Shown: piece after piece, positions 53,430-64,000 of the stretch
How positions within the stretch are numbered: the stretch's first letter is position 1
Layout of the letters: every line of letters starts with the position of its first letter
Origin: Melanopsichium pennsylvanicum
Lineage: Eukaryota; Basidiomycota; Ustilaginomycetes; Ustilaginales
Assembly (NCBI GenBank): GCA_900208305.1
Contig: OAPG01000001.1
Location: 1,364,001 to 1,428,000 of the forward strand
Reading direction: 5' to 3'
DNA: 64,000 nt
Made by a program: the position numbers and the translations under genes
Notes under the pieces: model-generated
Databases searched by the model: none
Told to the model about the DNA's origin: nothing
The model's input: only the letters and a program-made list of their open reading frames with translations

Positions 53430-56426
53430 CTATCCATTGATGAGGCGAATGGTGAGGTAAAGGGTTGAGCCGATGAATCGAATACAAGCCATGCCTGCGA
53501 CAAAGACGAGGACGAGGACCATGTAAACTTTGGACCTAGTTACGCCTGAACCGTAATCAAAAGTGCTTGTAGTTTCACCATTGAGGATAAAAGCAGCTAC
53601 CACGCCGTTACTAAGAGCCCAGGCTAGGACGACATTGGTACGGATGTTCTTATAGTAGTCCATCTGTCTTGCGGCTTTCTCTTCGTTGGATGCATCTCCA
53701 CGAATGATCATGGGACGAGTACGCAGATTGTTCAACGCATCATCATAAGCAGTATCAATATCGGCTTGGGCAGTTGGAAGCGTGATTTCCACAGTACCTT
53801 TTCCTGTCGAAACAACCGCACCGAGATCCTTTGAAACGGCAGTGTCGCCTTTGGTACCCCAAGAAAAATCGTGCAGGTTGCAAAACGCGTAAATGTTGAG
53901 AATGTTGATGTAGGTCGGAGCGAGAAGAAGGTATTGGAGGAAGGATGTAACCAAGTGCAATGGGTCGCATGCAAGGAGTGAAGAGATGAGGTAAACACCA
54001 TAGGTGGCAAGGAGAGAGACCACCATCTGAGCGTAAATTGCATCGTGCTCCACCCTGCCGATCACCTTGGAGATACACAGTACCGCAGCAATCATCATGT
54101 ACACGGTCAAGAGTGCAAAGATGATCACAGCCGCCCAATACTTCCACTTGCTTCCCTGTGGTCTGTTGCCCATTGCAAAGATAAAGCTGCTCACCACTGT
54201 GCCCAGGTAGATGTACTGCATGAACACGTTGAACACTCCAATTCCCCTGAGCTTGAAAGCTGGATCTTCGAGCGAAGTGGTAAGGATGCGGAAGAAGATG
54301 TAGTAGTTTGCCAAACCAAACCAAGCGAAACACATGTTGATAAACGAGTAGAAGCTCTCAAACACCAACAGTGCCTTTCTCCAGACGTTGTGACCGGATC
54401 GAATGAACTGAGCCGTGTGATACAGCGCATAGATGGCGGCAAAAAACGAGCCGTTCAACCACCTCCTTCTCTGCGAGATGAACTCTGGCAAACCCTCCGG
54501 AACGTCGGTGACACCGCGAGCGCTTTTGACGTACTTTAGCACCCAACCTTGTTTGCGCTTTGCTGCGAGTTCAAAGCAAAGGATTCGATCTTCAGCCAAA
54601 TACATGTTGGAGGTGAATACGTCCGCATCCGCACCCAAGAGATTTTCGCCTTTAAAGTACGACGCCAAAGGACCGTGACCGAATTCATCGTTTTGCAACG
54701 CAATGTAGCGGTAGGCGGAAAAGGCTCCTGGAAGCACAGAGATGTAGCCCATGACGGATTCGGTGGTCTTGTCGAGAATGTTACTGATCTTGTACTCGAA
54801 GTTCTGTGCGGCTACAAGTGGGTTGATTAGGAGTGGGCCTACACCCCATTTGCCCTTGGTTTCTACGCAGATCTCTCCACATGCTCCTGCAACGTTGCTG
54901 TTGAGATCGAACGATTTCCACAGGTAGTAGATGGATTTGTTCTCGGGTCGAGTTCCCACATCGAGCAAAATGGTGACGTTAGGTTGGAGGATAGGGCAGA
55001 AAGCGTTGAAGAACCAACGATGTGAATTGATTTTTTTAGCATTCTTCTCCTTGAGGCAGAAAATGATTTGCATGGGTACCAAACCTCGTTCCGCGCCCTT
55101 GAAGTGAAGGTTCGAGTCAATGCTGAGCTGAGTAGTGTATTCGTAAAGATGCGCCTGTACTTCCTTTCCGTCGACCATATTCTTGGCCACTCCGTCTTGG
55201 TACACTCCCAAAGCAGCCAAGCAGTCAAGGACGCGAGGATGAATGTTTTTCCGGCCATCCGAAATGATGGCTACGACAACCTTCTTCCATCCTTCCTTAC
55301 CCCATGTGCGAGACTTGTTCCTTGAACACAGATGGGCAATGTTCTTCATCACACCGTGGAACGTTCGACAGAACAACACTTCGTCCTCATTGTACATAGT
55401 GATGGCAATGAACAGCTCGGTATGCCTTCCATAGAGCGCAGGACGCAAGGTGAAGGATTCGGCTGTGAAATCATCGGGATCACAAGTCACTGCGGAGTAG
55501 CGCATGGTGGTGAACTCGTCCTCTGCTCGTCGAGTGATGAAGGTTTGGAGCTTGGTAGGCACAGGGCAGTCGAGAATGAGGTTTCCTTTTGTGAGGCGAA
55601 CGTTTTTCTTGGTCTTATGACGGCGGAGCTGAGCACCTCGAGCGGGTGCTGGTCCAAAATGTTGAGTGTCGAACTGATTGGCGAAGCCAGTAGCTGCAGT
55701 GGCCTCGAAGGCTTGGCCGGGTTCGAGTTCTTCACCACCAAAGGCAGTCTCGCGGGTGAGAACGGCGTATGGGTCTTCCGCATCGTCTTCGTGATCAGCA
55801 TCTGCGACTTGGGCATAGGGGGATTGTAGGTATCCAACACCTGCAGTATGGTCGAAGGGAGATGCTGCGGAAGATGCGGGTCGGTTGTACCCGTGCTTCT
55901 CGTACTCGTTCTTCTCGCGGTATTCCGAGCCATGCGAGTACTTGGTCGCAACATCATCATCGTCGTCCTCCTCGTCACCGTGACCGTCAAGCGAAGAGTA
56001 GTGGCCGGCAGCGCTTTGGTTGTAGTAAGTGTATCCGCCATCCATACTGACCGGTGCTTGAGAGTACTCCTGAAGTGTTGCAAGGTGGCTTACTGGTGTT
56101 ACTGCAGGTGGGGGAGATGTAAGAGCGTAGGCAGCTTGTGAGTAAAAGCTTTCGGAGAGCTGTGGCATGTGTGGTGCTGGACGTGTGGATTCAATGTGAA
56201 TGCTCATGCGCTGTTCTGGCAGTTGCTGCTGGTGCGATGTGGGGAGCGCAGAGGCATGTACATCAGAGAAGGGAGACGGGTGAGAAGCGGATGAAGTTTG
56301 GTATGGGTTTGAGAAGGGTGTGTTGACATCCGAGCCTACGATGAGGTCGGGGCTGGGGTAATATGGGTATTGTTCCTCTTCTTGCGGGTGACCTGCGGCC
56401 GAAGCCGGTGGGCTGTAATAGGCCAT
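53430..56426 (-). CDS. Chitin synthase, division 1 (class I type)
   Basis: The 998-residue single-exon protein starts at ATG 56426. The N-terminal 270 residues are Tyr/Ser/Pro-rich and disordered. The chitin-synthase N-terminal motif [14 protein letters not shown] is near residue 280. Core motifs follow: [35 protein letters not shown] at residue 612 and [12 protein letters not shown] near 652. C-terminal membrane segments complete the protein. It synthesises wall chitin at the plasma membrane. It is clearly paralogous to the protein at 704-3520 over the whole core, but each has its own N-terminal tail. Both resemble the paired class I enzymes known from smut fungi; I cannot assign a gene number. 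Confidence 0.95.
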   Translation of the reverse strand: MAYYSPPASAAGHPQEEEQYPYYPSPDLIVGSDVNTPFSNPYQTSSASHPSPFSDVHASALPTSHQQQLPEQRMSIHIESTRPAPHMPQLSESFYSQAAYALTSPPPAVTPVSHLATLQEYSQAPVSMDGGYTYYNQSAAGHYSSLDGHGDEEDDDDDVATKYSHGSEYREKNEYEKHGYNRPASSAASPFDHTAGVGYLQSPYAQVADADHEDDAEDPYAVLTRETAFGGEELEPGQAFEATAATGFANQFDTQHFGPAPARGAQLRRHKTKKNVRLTKGNLILDCPVPTKLQTFITRRAEDEFTTMRYSAVTCDPDDFTAESFTLRPALYGRHTELFIAITMYNEDEVLFCRTFHGVMKNIAHLCSRNKSRTWGKEGWKKVVVAIISDGRKNIHPRVLDCLAALGVYQDGVAKNMVDGKEVQAHLYEYTTQLSIDSNLHFKGAERGLVPMQIIFCLKEKNAKKINSHRWFFNAFCPILQPNVTILLDVGTRPENKSIYYLWKSFDLNSNVAGACGEICVETKGKWGVGPLLINPLVAAQNFEYKISNILDKTTESVMGYISVLPGAFSAYRYIALQNDEFGHGPLASYFKGENLLGADADVFTSNMYLAEDRILCFELAAKRKQGWVLKYVKSARGVTDVPEGLPEFISQRRRWLNGSFFAAIYALYHTAQFIRSGHNVWRKALLVFESFYSFINMCFAWFGLANYYIFFRILTTSLEDPAFKLRGIGVFNVFMQYIYLGTVVSSFIFAMGNRPQGSKWKYWAAVIIFALLTVYMMIAAVLCISKVIGRVEHDAIYAQMVVSLLATYGVYLISSLLACDPLHLVTSFLQYLLLAPTYINILNIYAFCNLHDFSWGTKGDTAVSKDLGAVVSTGKGTVEITLPTAQADIDTAYDDALNNLRTRPMIIRGDASNEEKAARQMDYYKNIRTNVVLAWALSNGVVAAFILNGETTSTFDYGSGVTRSKVYMVLVLVFVAGMACIRFIGSTLYLTIRLING

Positions 56427-57281
56427 CTGGGTAAGAAATGCTGTGGTGAGCGTGGTAGATGGTGGTGTGAGAGTGCGAATGAATTGTGAGATGTAGGATA
56501 TAATAGGACAAGAGCGGTGATCAAAGATGGTATCAGGGAACGACAGAGGGGTGGAAAAGATGGTGAGGAGGATTCAAAGAAGCAAGGTTGCGACATTTGA
56601 ATATTGGAGTGGTGGCAACGAAGAGAGTAGGAGGAGTAGAGCAGGGGCTCTAATGCAAGCATGGACCTAGCGGATGCACTCTTGGCCTGGCAAAAGTACG
56701 GAACAAGCGGACGGAGAGAAGATGTAGAAAGTCAGCCAAGATCAAGCTTTTGTCATGACTTAGACTTGGGAGCGCACTAGAACTTTTGATTAGGAGGTTT
56801 GACAGGGGCGTGGTTGTATGATCTCACTTGCTTGGATGCATGCATAGCTCTATACCGAACTCTTAGCTCTATACCGAACTCTTGACACACTATGCATCCT
56901 GATGTAGCTTTTTCTAGAGAAAGAGAAAAATTCGGCTGCCCAACACGGCAAGCTTAAACGTCCAAGTATGTGTTGATTGACAATTCTACTTTGCGCCTGT
57001 TTTGAAATGTCATGCTCTCGCTTAGGCTATCGAGGCAATGTCTTTGACTTTAGGGGTTGAATGCAGTTCAGGGTCCAACATGGCCCCTATTTCGAGTTCT
57101 AGAAATATTGCTTCTTGTCTAAAAAGAGACGCCTTAACACCTTTCATTTTTAAAATTTACTTGAGCTTGCTGATATCGTCGACATTTCACGATAATCGAG
57201 CAAGAGGATGGTCAAAACGGTACCGGTACCATTGCATGGCATGAATGTCATGCATACTATGCACAGAACAATGTGCGAAGC
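56427..57281. other. Intergenic between chitin synthase and WD40 gene
   Basis: I see no gene. The left part is the promoter and leader of the chitin synthase. A 19-bp tandem duplication (AGCTCTATACCGAACTCTT twice) lies at about 56846-56883. Confidence 0.5.
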
Positions 57282-60200
57282 CTATTCGACACTGATGTTG
57301 AGCTGAGCTTCCCCAATCTGTACCTTTACGCTGCGTTCCGAGTTCCAATGGAATCCAATCCTGTCAAATCCTACAAACTCTTCCTCTTGACCATCTCCGG
57401 CGAATCCACCACTGGACGCTAGCAGAACCCCTGCAGTCGGATTCAAGACAGAATTCGGCCGCGACGCCGTGCGATGCAGATCACCCACATTGAACAGAAA
57501 CGCCTTGTAAGCTCCATCCGTTAATTTCGCATCGGCTGCACCTTGCCTTGGCATCTGACCTGGAGAGAAGAAGCTGCTGAATCCCCAAGACGTTTTCCAC
57601 ACTAGCACTCTTCCTTCCTCCAGGCTCATGGTCACTAACCTTCGTCCATCCGGGCTAAAGCTCACTGCATCTGCTCGGTGTCGATGTCCCTCGAGAACGT
57701 AGAGTCGCGTGGCCGTCTTGAGATCGTACATGATCACAGCGCCCTCTTGCGTGCCCACACCCAGCCTTTGGCCACCGCCAAAGAAGCTCACGCTCGGATA
57801 CGTCGAAACTAGCTCTGAGATCATCACAGTGGCCGCATTCACCACTGCTTCTCGCATCGTCGTATGGGTGGGATCCAGAGATTTCACCACCGCTTCGGCC
57901 ACACGCGGGAGGTTGGCCACTAGAACCGAGGGTCGCTTGCGCACCATAAATGCCACCAAGCGCATCGTCGCTGCGCAGTGAGCGGCTGAGCGCGCGTGCA
58001 AAATGTCGAGCGAAAGCGTCGTCATGAAAAGTGGTGTGTTCTCCGCTGCGATCTGCAATGTGGCTGATCTTGCCAACGAACGCAAGTCACCTTCGGATTT
58101 ACTGCTTCCACATGTCGATGTGCTAAGGGCGAACAGCGATCGCACCACTTCAGTTGCGTCAAAGTAGTGCTGCCACATGGAGAAGCCATTGTGGCACAAT
58201 TCAATCGCAACTGCGAGCGTCTGTGTTTCTTGTCGAGTTCGCATCTCGCTCCCTTTGTCGCACGCGATTGCACTATGAATGGTGCTGGCAATTTCTTTGA
58301 GAAGCTTTGGTGACAGACTGGTGTAGCGCTCTATAGCCATGCTTCCCAGAAGCGCCATCGCACGCGTTCGAAGCTCAACCTCTCCAATCGCGCCTGCTCC
58401 TGCTGGTGCTGTGACTTTTGTGACCGCCCGAGGCTTCCATGTCTCGGTTGCTGTCTTCGCCGGGGCGAGCAAATCCTGCCACTGATTGCATACCTCTTCG
58501 ATTTGCGCTTGATCCAGACGCACCAAAGCAGCCTGGAACATGGTGCGACAAGCACTTTGCAGTTCCGTGTTGCTATCAAGCCAGTATGGCATAAGCTCGT
58601 CCAGTGTTACACCGCGAAATCCTACGCCAGCCAGATTTGATAGTTGAGCCTCATCCTCGACAAATTGCCGCAGTTCCTCAGTGAGGCCTTCGAGCTCGCT
58701 CACTTTGCTGACGATACGCAACAAAGCGGATGCGACGAGGACGCGCATCGTTGTCAGTCGAGAGCTCAACTTCCATGCTCGTTGAGCATCAGCGTCCAAG
58801 CCACCTTTGACCTCGGAAGCACCAACCATCAGAGCATCAGGCGCAGAATGAAGGCCGACCTTAAAAGCACTGTGGCTCTGACCGCCATCCCGCGACGTAT
58901 CAGGCTCTTCCAGGTCGAGAAGCGCTGCAAGCTTGGCATCCGCATTCGCGTCGAGTCCGATCGGGAAGACTGTCGGCAAAAGTGGACGAACAATGTTGAC
59001 CGCTTTGCGCGCTGCCGACGAGCCGATGCTGACGGCCGAGATATCAGTGTTGTGTTCCAAATCTTGCTCCGATCGCAACGTCGCAGGCGGCTGTAGCATC
59101 GTTGCGGGCGAAGCGCCCATGCGAGGAAGCGTCGCGTCATTCGGTGTAGGCTGACTAGGGCCCCGAACGGAGCGTGACGCGGCCTCGATGGCACGACGAA
59201 AGTCTACGAGCAACGATGCAGCCGCGTTATCGCGCGCTGAAGCGAGCTGAGATAGCACACCGGTGGTGCCTGAGTGCAGGGGGCTGTATCGCTCGATGGT
59301 CTTGACCGTCCACCATCCTTTTCCATCTTCAATCAAAGCTTGTGCTTGGTCTGTCGCGATACTGCGACGAAGCTCTTGCGATCGCAAATCCCATACCCGC
59401 GCTTTGTCGTCATCGTAGGTCAAGAGCAGCTCATCGGCTCGGACCGCCAACGAGGTCACGCGGGCACCTCTGCCAGGGATCGTGTAGAGCTGTCGAAAAC
59501 CTTCGAGCAGCACCACAGTAATCGAACTGTCTGCGCACACACAAGCCACGCAGCCATGAAGTCGGATAGTATTGTCATCATCTCCGAAGACGATCAGAGA
59601 CTCGACTGGTGTCGTTGAAACAGACATCGCAGCTTCAAGCTCAGGTCTTGGACTTGATCCGCTGTCTTTTCCTGTGCCTGCTGGAGCTGTCCAGAATCCA
59701 ACCTCACCCTGAAGCGTTCCACCGATGATGAAGCGATGACCAGATCGGGGAGTAACGGCTGAACGAAGCAGGCAAATTTCGTGCGCCGGGCCCAGACTGT
59801 TGGCGGCGTCCTGTGTGAGAGCAGCTTTCGATGTGACACCAGCAGCTATAGAAGACAGCGAAAATATGCGAATACCACCTGAGCTTGCAACGGCAATTTT
59901 CTCGAGACTGAGGGGTAGCAGAGCGGTAATGTGGTCGCTACGAGTACTTTCCTTGTCTGATGCTGGTGCGTCTGCGCTTCTCGCCTTGGAAGCCTCAATC
60001 AAAATCTCGGTCTGCAAAATTGACAGATCTAGGGTGGCGAGCTCACACTCGCCAAACGATTCATCTTTTTCCGTCCCGGGTAGCGGCTGAAGGACAAAGA
60101 GCTTATCGAGGAGGTTGCCAGACCCAGGCAGGTTCCAGCAGAGTTGCATACGAGCAGGGGACTGGACAGCAATTGGGCTGAAGCTTGTCGTGCTGGACTC

Positions 60201-62669
60201 TTGCTCGAGTCGTTGATCCTCGATACGATTCTGTCCTGACGTGGTAAGATCAAACTTGCCTAGTCCCGCCATTGTCTGGACGAAGAATTGACGCAAGTCT
60301 CGACTGGAACCACAGACCGTCTTGAATGGATCTGTGGTTGCCTCTTGCGTGAACTGTATTTCTCCGTTCGTAGCATCCACCAACGACAACCGGGCTGGGG
60401 CCAATACCACGATTTGGCTACCACAAAAGTAGATTCGTCCAGGCCGCGCATCACTAGCGAGAGTCCACTTCTCGCCTTTGGCAAGTGTCTCCTCCGATGT
60501 GCTATCGAGAATGATACCTTGCACCGCTTTCAAATGGGGGCCATCTCCTGTTGCGGGACTCCCGGTTGCAGCGGTCGTCAAAATACGCAGAGGGTGCTCG
60601 TGAAGCTTGCTTTCCGTATTGCTGAACCAAGCCAACTCGAGACGATCTGATGAATTCGCGACCTGACGTAGGGTTGGAGTGTTGGCGGGATGGACATCAT
60701 CCACGGCTTCGCGGAGCAGCAATCGGCCGTCTGCAAGGTCGAGCATGAGCAACGAAGACGAATGAACATCCCACAAGAGAGCAATCTGACTTCCATGGAT
60801 CTGCGATATCTGGACGGAGAAGTCGAGCTTGACGCCATGTGCTTCGCACAGCCTAGAGTTACTGGTGGAATCTGGCGCGCTGAGTGCGGCGCGGAGCATG
60901 GAATGCCTCATGCCGGCTTCACCGCCTGAAAGAGTGGGTCGTGGAGAGGCTCTGGCAGAACCAGCCGGACTGCGGCTGAGTGGAGTGCCGATGGCTGCGG
61001 GAAGCTGTCTGCTGAGTGTATGCATCACGCCAAGTGAAGCGGAAGCGTCTTTGACGGCCGATTCGATGGACTCTGAAGCGACAACGACTTGGGCAGTGCT
61101 GACATCTGTCTGCCATAGCATTGTGCCTTCCAGAATGGACCACATGGAGACATGACCAGCTTCTTGCACCACTAAAAGAGTTGCCACGTCGAGTGTTGGC
61201 ACAGCCGAAGCGGATGATGCTGCCGCGTCTTTGGTCTCATCGCCGGCTGCAGACGACGGGACAAGGCGGAGCGCAACAACTGCAGATCGATCCCGTGTGT
61301 AGAGCGTCATCAAATGGCTGAAGCTGCCTCGGGTAGGGTCATGGAGCCAAGCGTCTGAAGTTGACGGTCTCAGTGAAGTGTCGCTGAGAGTCGATGCGAC
61401 TGGTGTAAGAGCTTTTGCAGCGGCTTCGACCGAAGAATTCCGCTGCAGTGGAGGAGATACAGGCGAGCGTCGCGATTCGCTTGATCGAGCGCGGTGGTAT
61501 GACTGTCGTGGATTCTGATGTGTCGGGGAATTCTGATGCGGAGACGGCGAGGGTGAGTGCGAGGCAAAGCCAAGACGCTCAATGACTCCACCAACCACGC
61601 CATGCTGATGATCGTTGCGTTCAGCTGCTGCCATTTGCTGCTCCAAGCGATTCTCTGCCTGTTCTGCAAAGTTGCGCCCTGCAGTGTGACCGGTTGCTGT
61701 TACGTTTGACTGTAGACTGTTGACCGGAACGCCTTCATCCAGCTGGACGTTTGCAGCGACGGCTGAGCTCGCGGAAACGGCCGAGATGGTTGAGCGCGCG
61801 GCCAGAGAGGACCGATCTATGTGCGAGAATGCTGGGAGCAGGGGGCTTGGTTCGCGACCAGACGAAGAGTTGGATTTCGACATTGCCGAGGAAGGTACCC
61901 TTATTGAAGGAGTCTCGATATCTGGACTGCGGAGACGAGATGATTCCGAGACGATTGAAGGGCGACGGGAAGCAGATGTACTGATTTGCGAGATATTTGC
62001 GCCGGTAGAAACTGATGCCGGAAACCTATCTTCGGCTTTGTCTGATGGTTTGGCCACCCCCGATGCTGGTTCGTAGTCCTCGGTGCGACCGTACGCACGA
62101 TAGATCGAGATGGTACCATCATCCCTGCCCACAGCAAGCACGCGACCAAGACCAGGGTCATACTTAAAAGAGTGCCGAATTGCTGACTTATTTTCATCAC
62201 ATGATTCGAGGGCTATGGGCTCCAATCCACTTGAAGCGTAAGGGGCGAAAGAGATAGACGGGTCCCATTGATCCAGTGAGGCAGCTGCAGCCGAGCCATT
62301 TGGGCGGCGGCCCTGAAGGTATGAACAACTGGACTGTGCAGAGTTCTCATCCCAGGAGATGGCCGAGGTGGGTGAGGTAAGGCGAAAAGCACCACAGGAT
62401 GAAGCGGAAGCTTCGGACGCTGGTAGACCCCATTCCTCAAGATCTTCTTCAAGCTGATCCGGATCAAGCTTCGACGTGGACACTATGGATGCATTCTGAA
62501 GGCGGGAGGATGAGGTGCCATCTGTTGCGCTGGTAGACTGGTTCGCTGTTAGAAGAGCTCGATAATTGGGACGATCAAGCTTCCAGCGCCTGCGGGATGG
62601 CTGTGTCGAGGTGAAAGGCTCGTTGTGTCGGAATACGAATGGTAAGGATAAAGGTGCAGCTGTCGTCAT
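57282..62669 (-). CDS. WDR7 / rabconnectin-3 beta-like WD40 protein
   Basis: The 1795-residue single-exon protein starts at ATG 62669; the frame is open upstream to 62753 but only with non-ATG codons. WD40-type blades occur in the N-terminal half (LGRVLAVGRDDGTISIYRA, DDDKARVWDLRSQEL), separated by Ser-rich inserts. An alpha-helical repeat region follows. A C-terminal WD pair near residue 1630 (RLGVGTQEGAVIMYDLKT, ADAVSFSPDGRRLVTMS) matches the end of WDR7. WDR7 works with rabconnectin-3 alpha/DMXL (fungal Rav1) in V-ATPase assembly and vesicle acidification. The length and C-terminal layout fit; the N-terminal part is diverged. Confidence 0.75.
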   Translation of the reverse strand: MTTAAPLSLPFVFRHNEPFTSTQPSRRRWKLDRPNYRALLTANQSTSATDGTSSSRLQNASIVSTSKLDPDQLEEDLEEWGLPASEASASSCGAFRLTSPTSAISWDENSAQSSCSYLQGRRPNGSAAAASLDQWDPSISFAPYASSGLEPIALESCDENKSAIRHSFKYDPGLGRVLAVGRDDGTISIYRAYGRTEDYEPASGVAKPSDKAEDRFPASVSTGANISQISTSASRRPSIVSESSRLRSPDIETPSIRVPSSAMSKSNSSSGREPSPLLPAFSHIDRSSLAARSTISAVSASSAVAANVQLDEGVPVNSLQSNVTATGHTAGRNFAEQAENRLEQQMAAAERNDHQHGVVGGVIERLGFASHSPSPSPHQNSPTHQNPRQSYHRARSSESRRSPVSPPLQRNSSVEAAAKALTPVASTLSDTSLRPSTSDAWLHDPTRGSFSHLMTLYTRDRSAVVALRLVPSSAAGDETKDAAASSASAVPTLDVATLLVVQEAGHVSMWSILEGTMLWQTDVSTAQVVVASESIESAVKDASASLGVMHTLSRQLPAAIGTPLSRSPAGSARASPRPTLSGGEAGMRHSMLRAALSAPDSTSNSRLCEAHGVKLDFSVQISQIHGSQIALLWDVHSSSLLMLDLADGRLLLREAVDDVHPANTPTLRQVANSSDRLELAWFSNTESKLHEHPLRILTTAATGSPATGDGPHLKAVQGIILDSTSEETLAKGEKWTLASDARPGRIYFCGSQIVVLAPARLSLVDATNGEIQFTQEATTDPFKTVCGSSRDLRQFFVQTMAGLGKFDLTTSGQNRIEDQRLEQESSTTSFSPIAVQSPARMQLCWNLPGSGNLLDKLFVLQPLPGTEKDESFGECELATLDLSILQTEILIEASKARSADAPASDKESTRSDHITALLPLSLEKIAVASSGGIRIFSLSSIAAGVTSKAALTQDAANSLGPAHEICLLRSAVTPRSGHRFIIGGTLQGEVGFWTAPAGTGKDSGSSPRPELEAAMSVSTTPVESLIVFGDDDNTIRLHGCVACVCADSSITVVLLEGFRQLYTIPGRGARVTSLAVRADELLLTYDDDKARVWDLRSQELRRSIATDQAQALIEDGKGWWTVKTIERYSPLHSGTTGVLSQLASARDNAAASLLVDFRRAIEAASRSVRGPSQPTPNDATLPRMGASPATMLQPPATLRSEQDLEHNTDISAVSIGSSAARKAVNIVRPLLPTVFPIGLDANADAKLAALLDLEEPDTSRDGGQSHSAFKVGLHSAPDALMVGASEVKGGLDADAQRAWKLSSRLTTMRVLVASALLRIVSKVSELEGLTEELRQFVEDEAQLSNLAGVGFRGVTLDELMPYWLDSNTELQSACRTMFQAALVRLDQAQIEEVCNQWQDLLAPAKTATETWKPRAVTKVTAPAGAGAIGEVELRTRAMALLGSMAIERYTSLSPKLLKEIASTIHSAIACDKGSEMRTRQETQTLAVAIELCHNGFSMWQHYFDATEVVRSLFALSTSTCGSSKSEGDLRSLARSATLQIAAENTPLFMTTLSLDILHARSAAHCAATMRLVAFMVRKRPSVLVANLPRVAEAVVKSLDPTHTTMREAVVNAATVMISELVSTYPSVSFFGGGQRLGVGTQEGAVIMYDLKTATRLYVLEGHRHRADAVSFSPDGRRLVTMSLEEGRVLVWKTSWGFSSFFSPGQMPRQGAADAKLTDGAYKAFLFNVGDLHRTASRPNSVLNPTAGVLLASSGGFAGDGQEEEFVGFDRIGFHWNSERSVKVQIGEAQLNISVE

Positions 62670-63189
62670 TTTGGTAGAGTGAGTGGATTGAGAGCCAACT
62701 TTAGTTTGCCTTTGATGATAACGGTGACGACCTGCGATGGTCAGAGTAACCAAGGAAGACGAGTGTGACTATCTGTCAAAAGAGGAACCGAACCAACTAC
62801 TTTTGGCGGCTTTGCGCACAGTTCACCTCCACGCCGAGCCGATAAGCTTAAAAAGCTCTAAATGAAGAAATTGTTAAGTTGAATGGGCAACAGCTGTTCT
62901 TTTCCGCTCTATTATTAGTAATAATAACAAAGTATCGGTTTTGGTGGGTTAGCCGCCTTGACGACGTTTACCACCGCATCTATCATCCTCCTTACCGCTA
63001 ATTCATAGCCGTCAGAATCTTTAAACTGACAAGATACCCCGCTTCGCACCGCACTTCGAACCGGTGTTTGAACTCTTTCTCTGCTTTCCTTCCGTCTGGT
63101 GTAGAATTTCATCTTTCTCGTTTTCGAACGACACGCTTTCTCTGAACGTTGAGCCATCACCCTGATCATCCAGGCACTCATTGGTTATC
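62670..63189. promoter_or_regulatory. Intergenic between divergent genes
   Basis: These 520 bp lie between the WD40 gene (minus) and the hydrolase (plus) and should carry both promoters. An ATT/AAT-rich patch is at about 62910-62930. I recognise no specific site. Confidence 0.45.
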
Positions 63190-64000
63190 ATGTCATACCT
63201 CAGCTCGTTCACAAACAAGCTTCAGGGCGGCAACTTCGCCCTCGCCGCTACAGCTGGTACAGCATCCCTCCTCTACCTCTTCTCCAGCGCAAAACTTCGT
63301 TCCATCTACCCAAAGATTCTCAAAGCACCAGCCAAAATTTACGATCAGCCCTATCCAGCCGACGTCTTCCCCAACGGTGCCGACCTCAACACCCCTTATG
63401 GCACAATTCGATACTACGAGTTCGGTCCCGAGGATGGCAAGAAGCTTCTCTTGGTTCACGGCATTTCAATGCCTTGCCCAGCATGGAGCTTGATTGCGCC
63501 ATACTTGGTCAAGGCTGGCTACCGCATCTTGTGCTTTGATCTTTTCGGTCGAGGCTACTCCGACTCGCCCCAAGTCACTCACGATGCGGCCTTGTTCGTA
63601 TCTCAAATTACCCTCCTCCTAGCTCACTTACCGCATTGGGACAAGTTCGATCTCTGTGGAATGTCTCTCGGAGGGCCCATAGCAAGCCACTTTGCTCACT
63701 ACTATCCCAACCGTGTTGACCGGCTCGTCCTACTTTGCCCTGCAGGTGGCACCCCAAATGCTGACCTTCGTCCAGCGGTTAAGCTCATTCGCTCCCACGT
63801 TATTCCAAACTGGCTTCTCCAACGTCTATTGCGCTTCGTACCCATCCTACCCACCCCACCCAAAGGATCCCTTCCATGGTGGCAGGCAAAGTACCACCCG
63901 GGATACAATTTCTCGTTCACATCGAGTTTGCAAGATGGACCGATCTTTAACGCGCAACAAGTGCACAGAGCGGTGGTGCGCGACTTTGGAAGCAAACTCA
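63190..64000 (+). CDS. Alpha/beta hydrolase (3' end outside window)
   Basis: The frame runs open from ATG 63190 to the window end, giving 270 residues so far. A hydrophobic N-terminal segment (NFALAATAGTASLLYLFSS) looks like a membrane anchor. The alpha/beta hydrolase fold follows, with the oxyanion-hole motif LLVHGISMP, the CFDLFGRGYSDSP strand-turn and the nucleophile elbow CGMSLGGP (catalytic Ser). The catalytic Asp has not clearly been reached and the catalytic His should lie beyond the window. Substrate unknown; the layout resembles fungal membrane-anchored hydrolases acting on lipids or esters. Confidence 0.85.
   Translation, partial: MSYLSSFTNKLQGGNFALAATAGTASLLYLFSSAKLRSIYPKILKAPAKIYDQPYPADVFPNGADLNTPYGTIRYYEFGPEDGKKLLLVHGISMPCPAWSLIAPYLVKAGYRILCFDLFGRGYSDSPQVTHDAALFVSQITLLLAHLPHWDKFDLCGMSLGGPIASHFAHYYPNRVDRLVLLCPAGGTPNADLRPAVKLIRSHVIPNWLLQRLLRFVPILPTPPKGSLPWWQAKYHPGYNFSFTSSLQDGPIFNAQQVHRAVVRDFGSKL

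Noticed and set aside
1..64000. CRISPR arrays, rRNA genes, bacterial operons or a secondary-metabolite cluster.
   Set aside because: None is seen. The tandem repeats are a coding minisatellite and element ends, and the two Zn2Cys6 regulators have no biosynthetic genes beside them.

Overview
This window looks like a chromosome segment from a basidiomycete smut fungus (Ustilaginales: Ustilago/Sporisorium/Pseudozyma-like). The evidence is mostly single-exon genes about 50% GC in composition, division-1 chitin synthases, two Zn(II)2Cys6 regulators, an Aurora kinase, H2A.Z, and a tyrosine-recombinase (Ngaro-type) retrotransposon of a kind common in basidiomycetes. The assignment is inferred from protein style and gene structure, not from a database match.

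Layout. 1-13.3 kb: the 3' end of an unidentified gene, a chitin synthase (704-3520), a five-zinc-knuckle AIR1/AIR2-like RNA-surveillance protein (4117-6510), an alpha-arrestin (7082-9919, minus) and a TMEM198-like membrane protein (11370-13307). 13.9-22.7 kb: a secreted Lys/Asp/Gly-Tyr tandem-repeat protein (13900-15069, minus), a Zn2Cys6 regulator (16730-19405, minus) and long gene-free stretches, one of which holds a strong hairpin. 22.7-42.6 kb: an unusual fusion of a GAR transformylase with a gelsolin-like protein (22715-27040, minus), histone H2A.Z (28344-29339, two exons), a CCDC25/JLP2 homologue (29648-30613, minus, three exons), Aurora kinase (31064-32703, three exons), the meiotic MutS homologue MSH5 (32879-37459, minus, 20 exons by my reconstruction) and a second Zn2Cys6 regulator (39965-42586). 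42.8-53.1 kb: a mobile-element block. It holds a complete-looking Ngaro-type element (42835-49566, minus) with split direct repeats, then CpG-free decayed DNA into which LTR sequences have inserted, including two solo LTRs in opposite orientation, each with its own target-site duplication. 53.4-64 kb: a second division-1 chitin synthase (53430-56426, minus), a WDR7/rabconnectin-3-beta-like WD40 protein (57282-62669, minus) and an alpha/beta hydrolase cut by the window end.

The genes are mostly unrelated housekeeping and regulatory genes, not a functional cluster. Several bear on cell surface and morphogenesis (two chitin synthases, secreted repeat protein, arrestin) and several on chromosomes and division (H2A.Z, Aurora, MSH5). 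The observations most worth following are the GAR transformylase set inside a gelsolin-family protein, the extreme intron density of MSH5, the Ngaro element with an extra A-B unit and a single nonsense codon in gag, the CpG-free tracts beside CpG-rich LTRs, and the secreted repeat protein.
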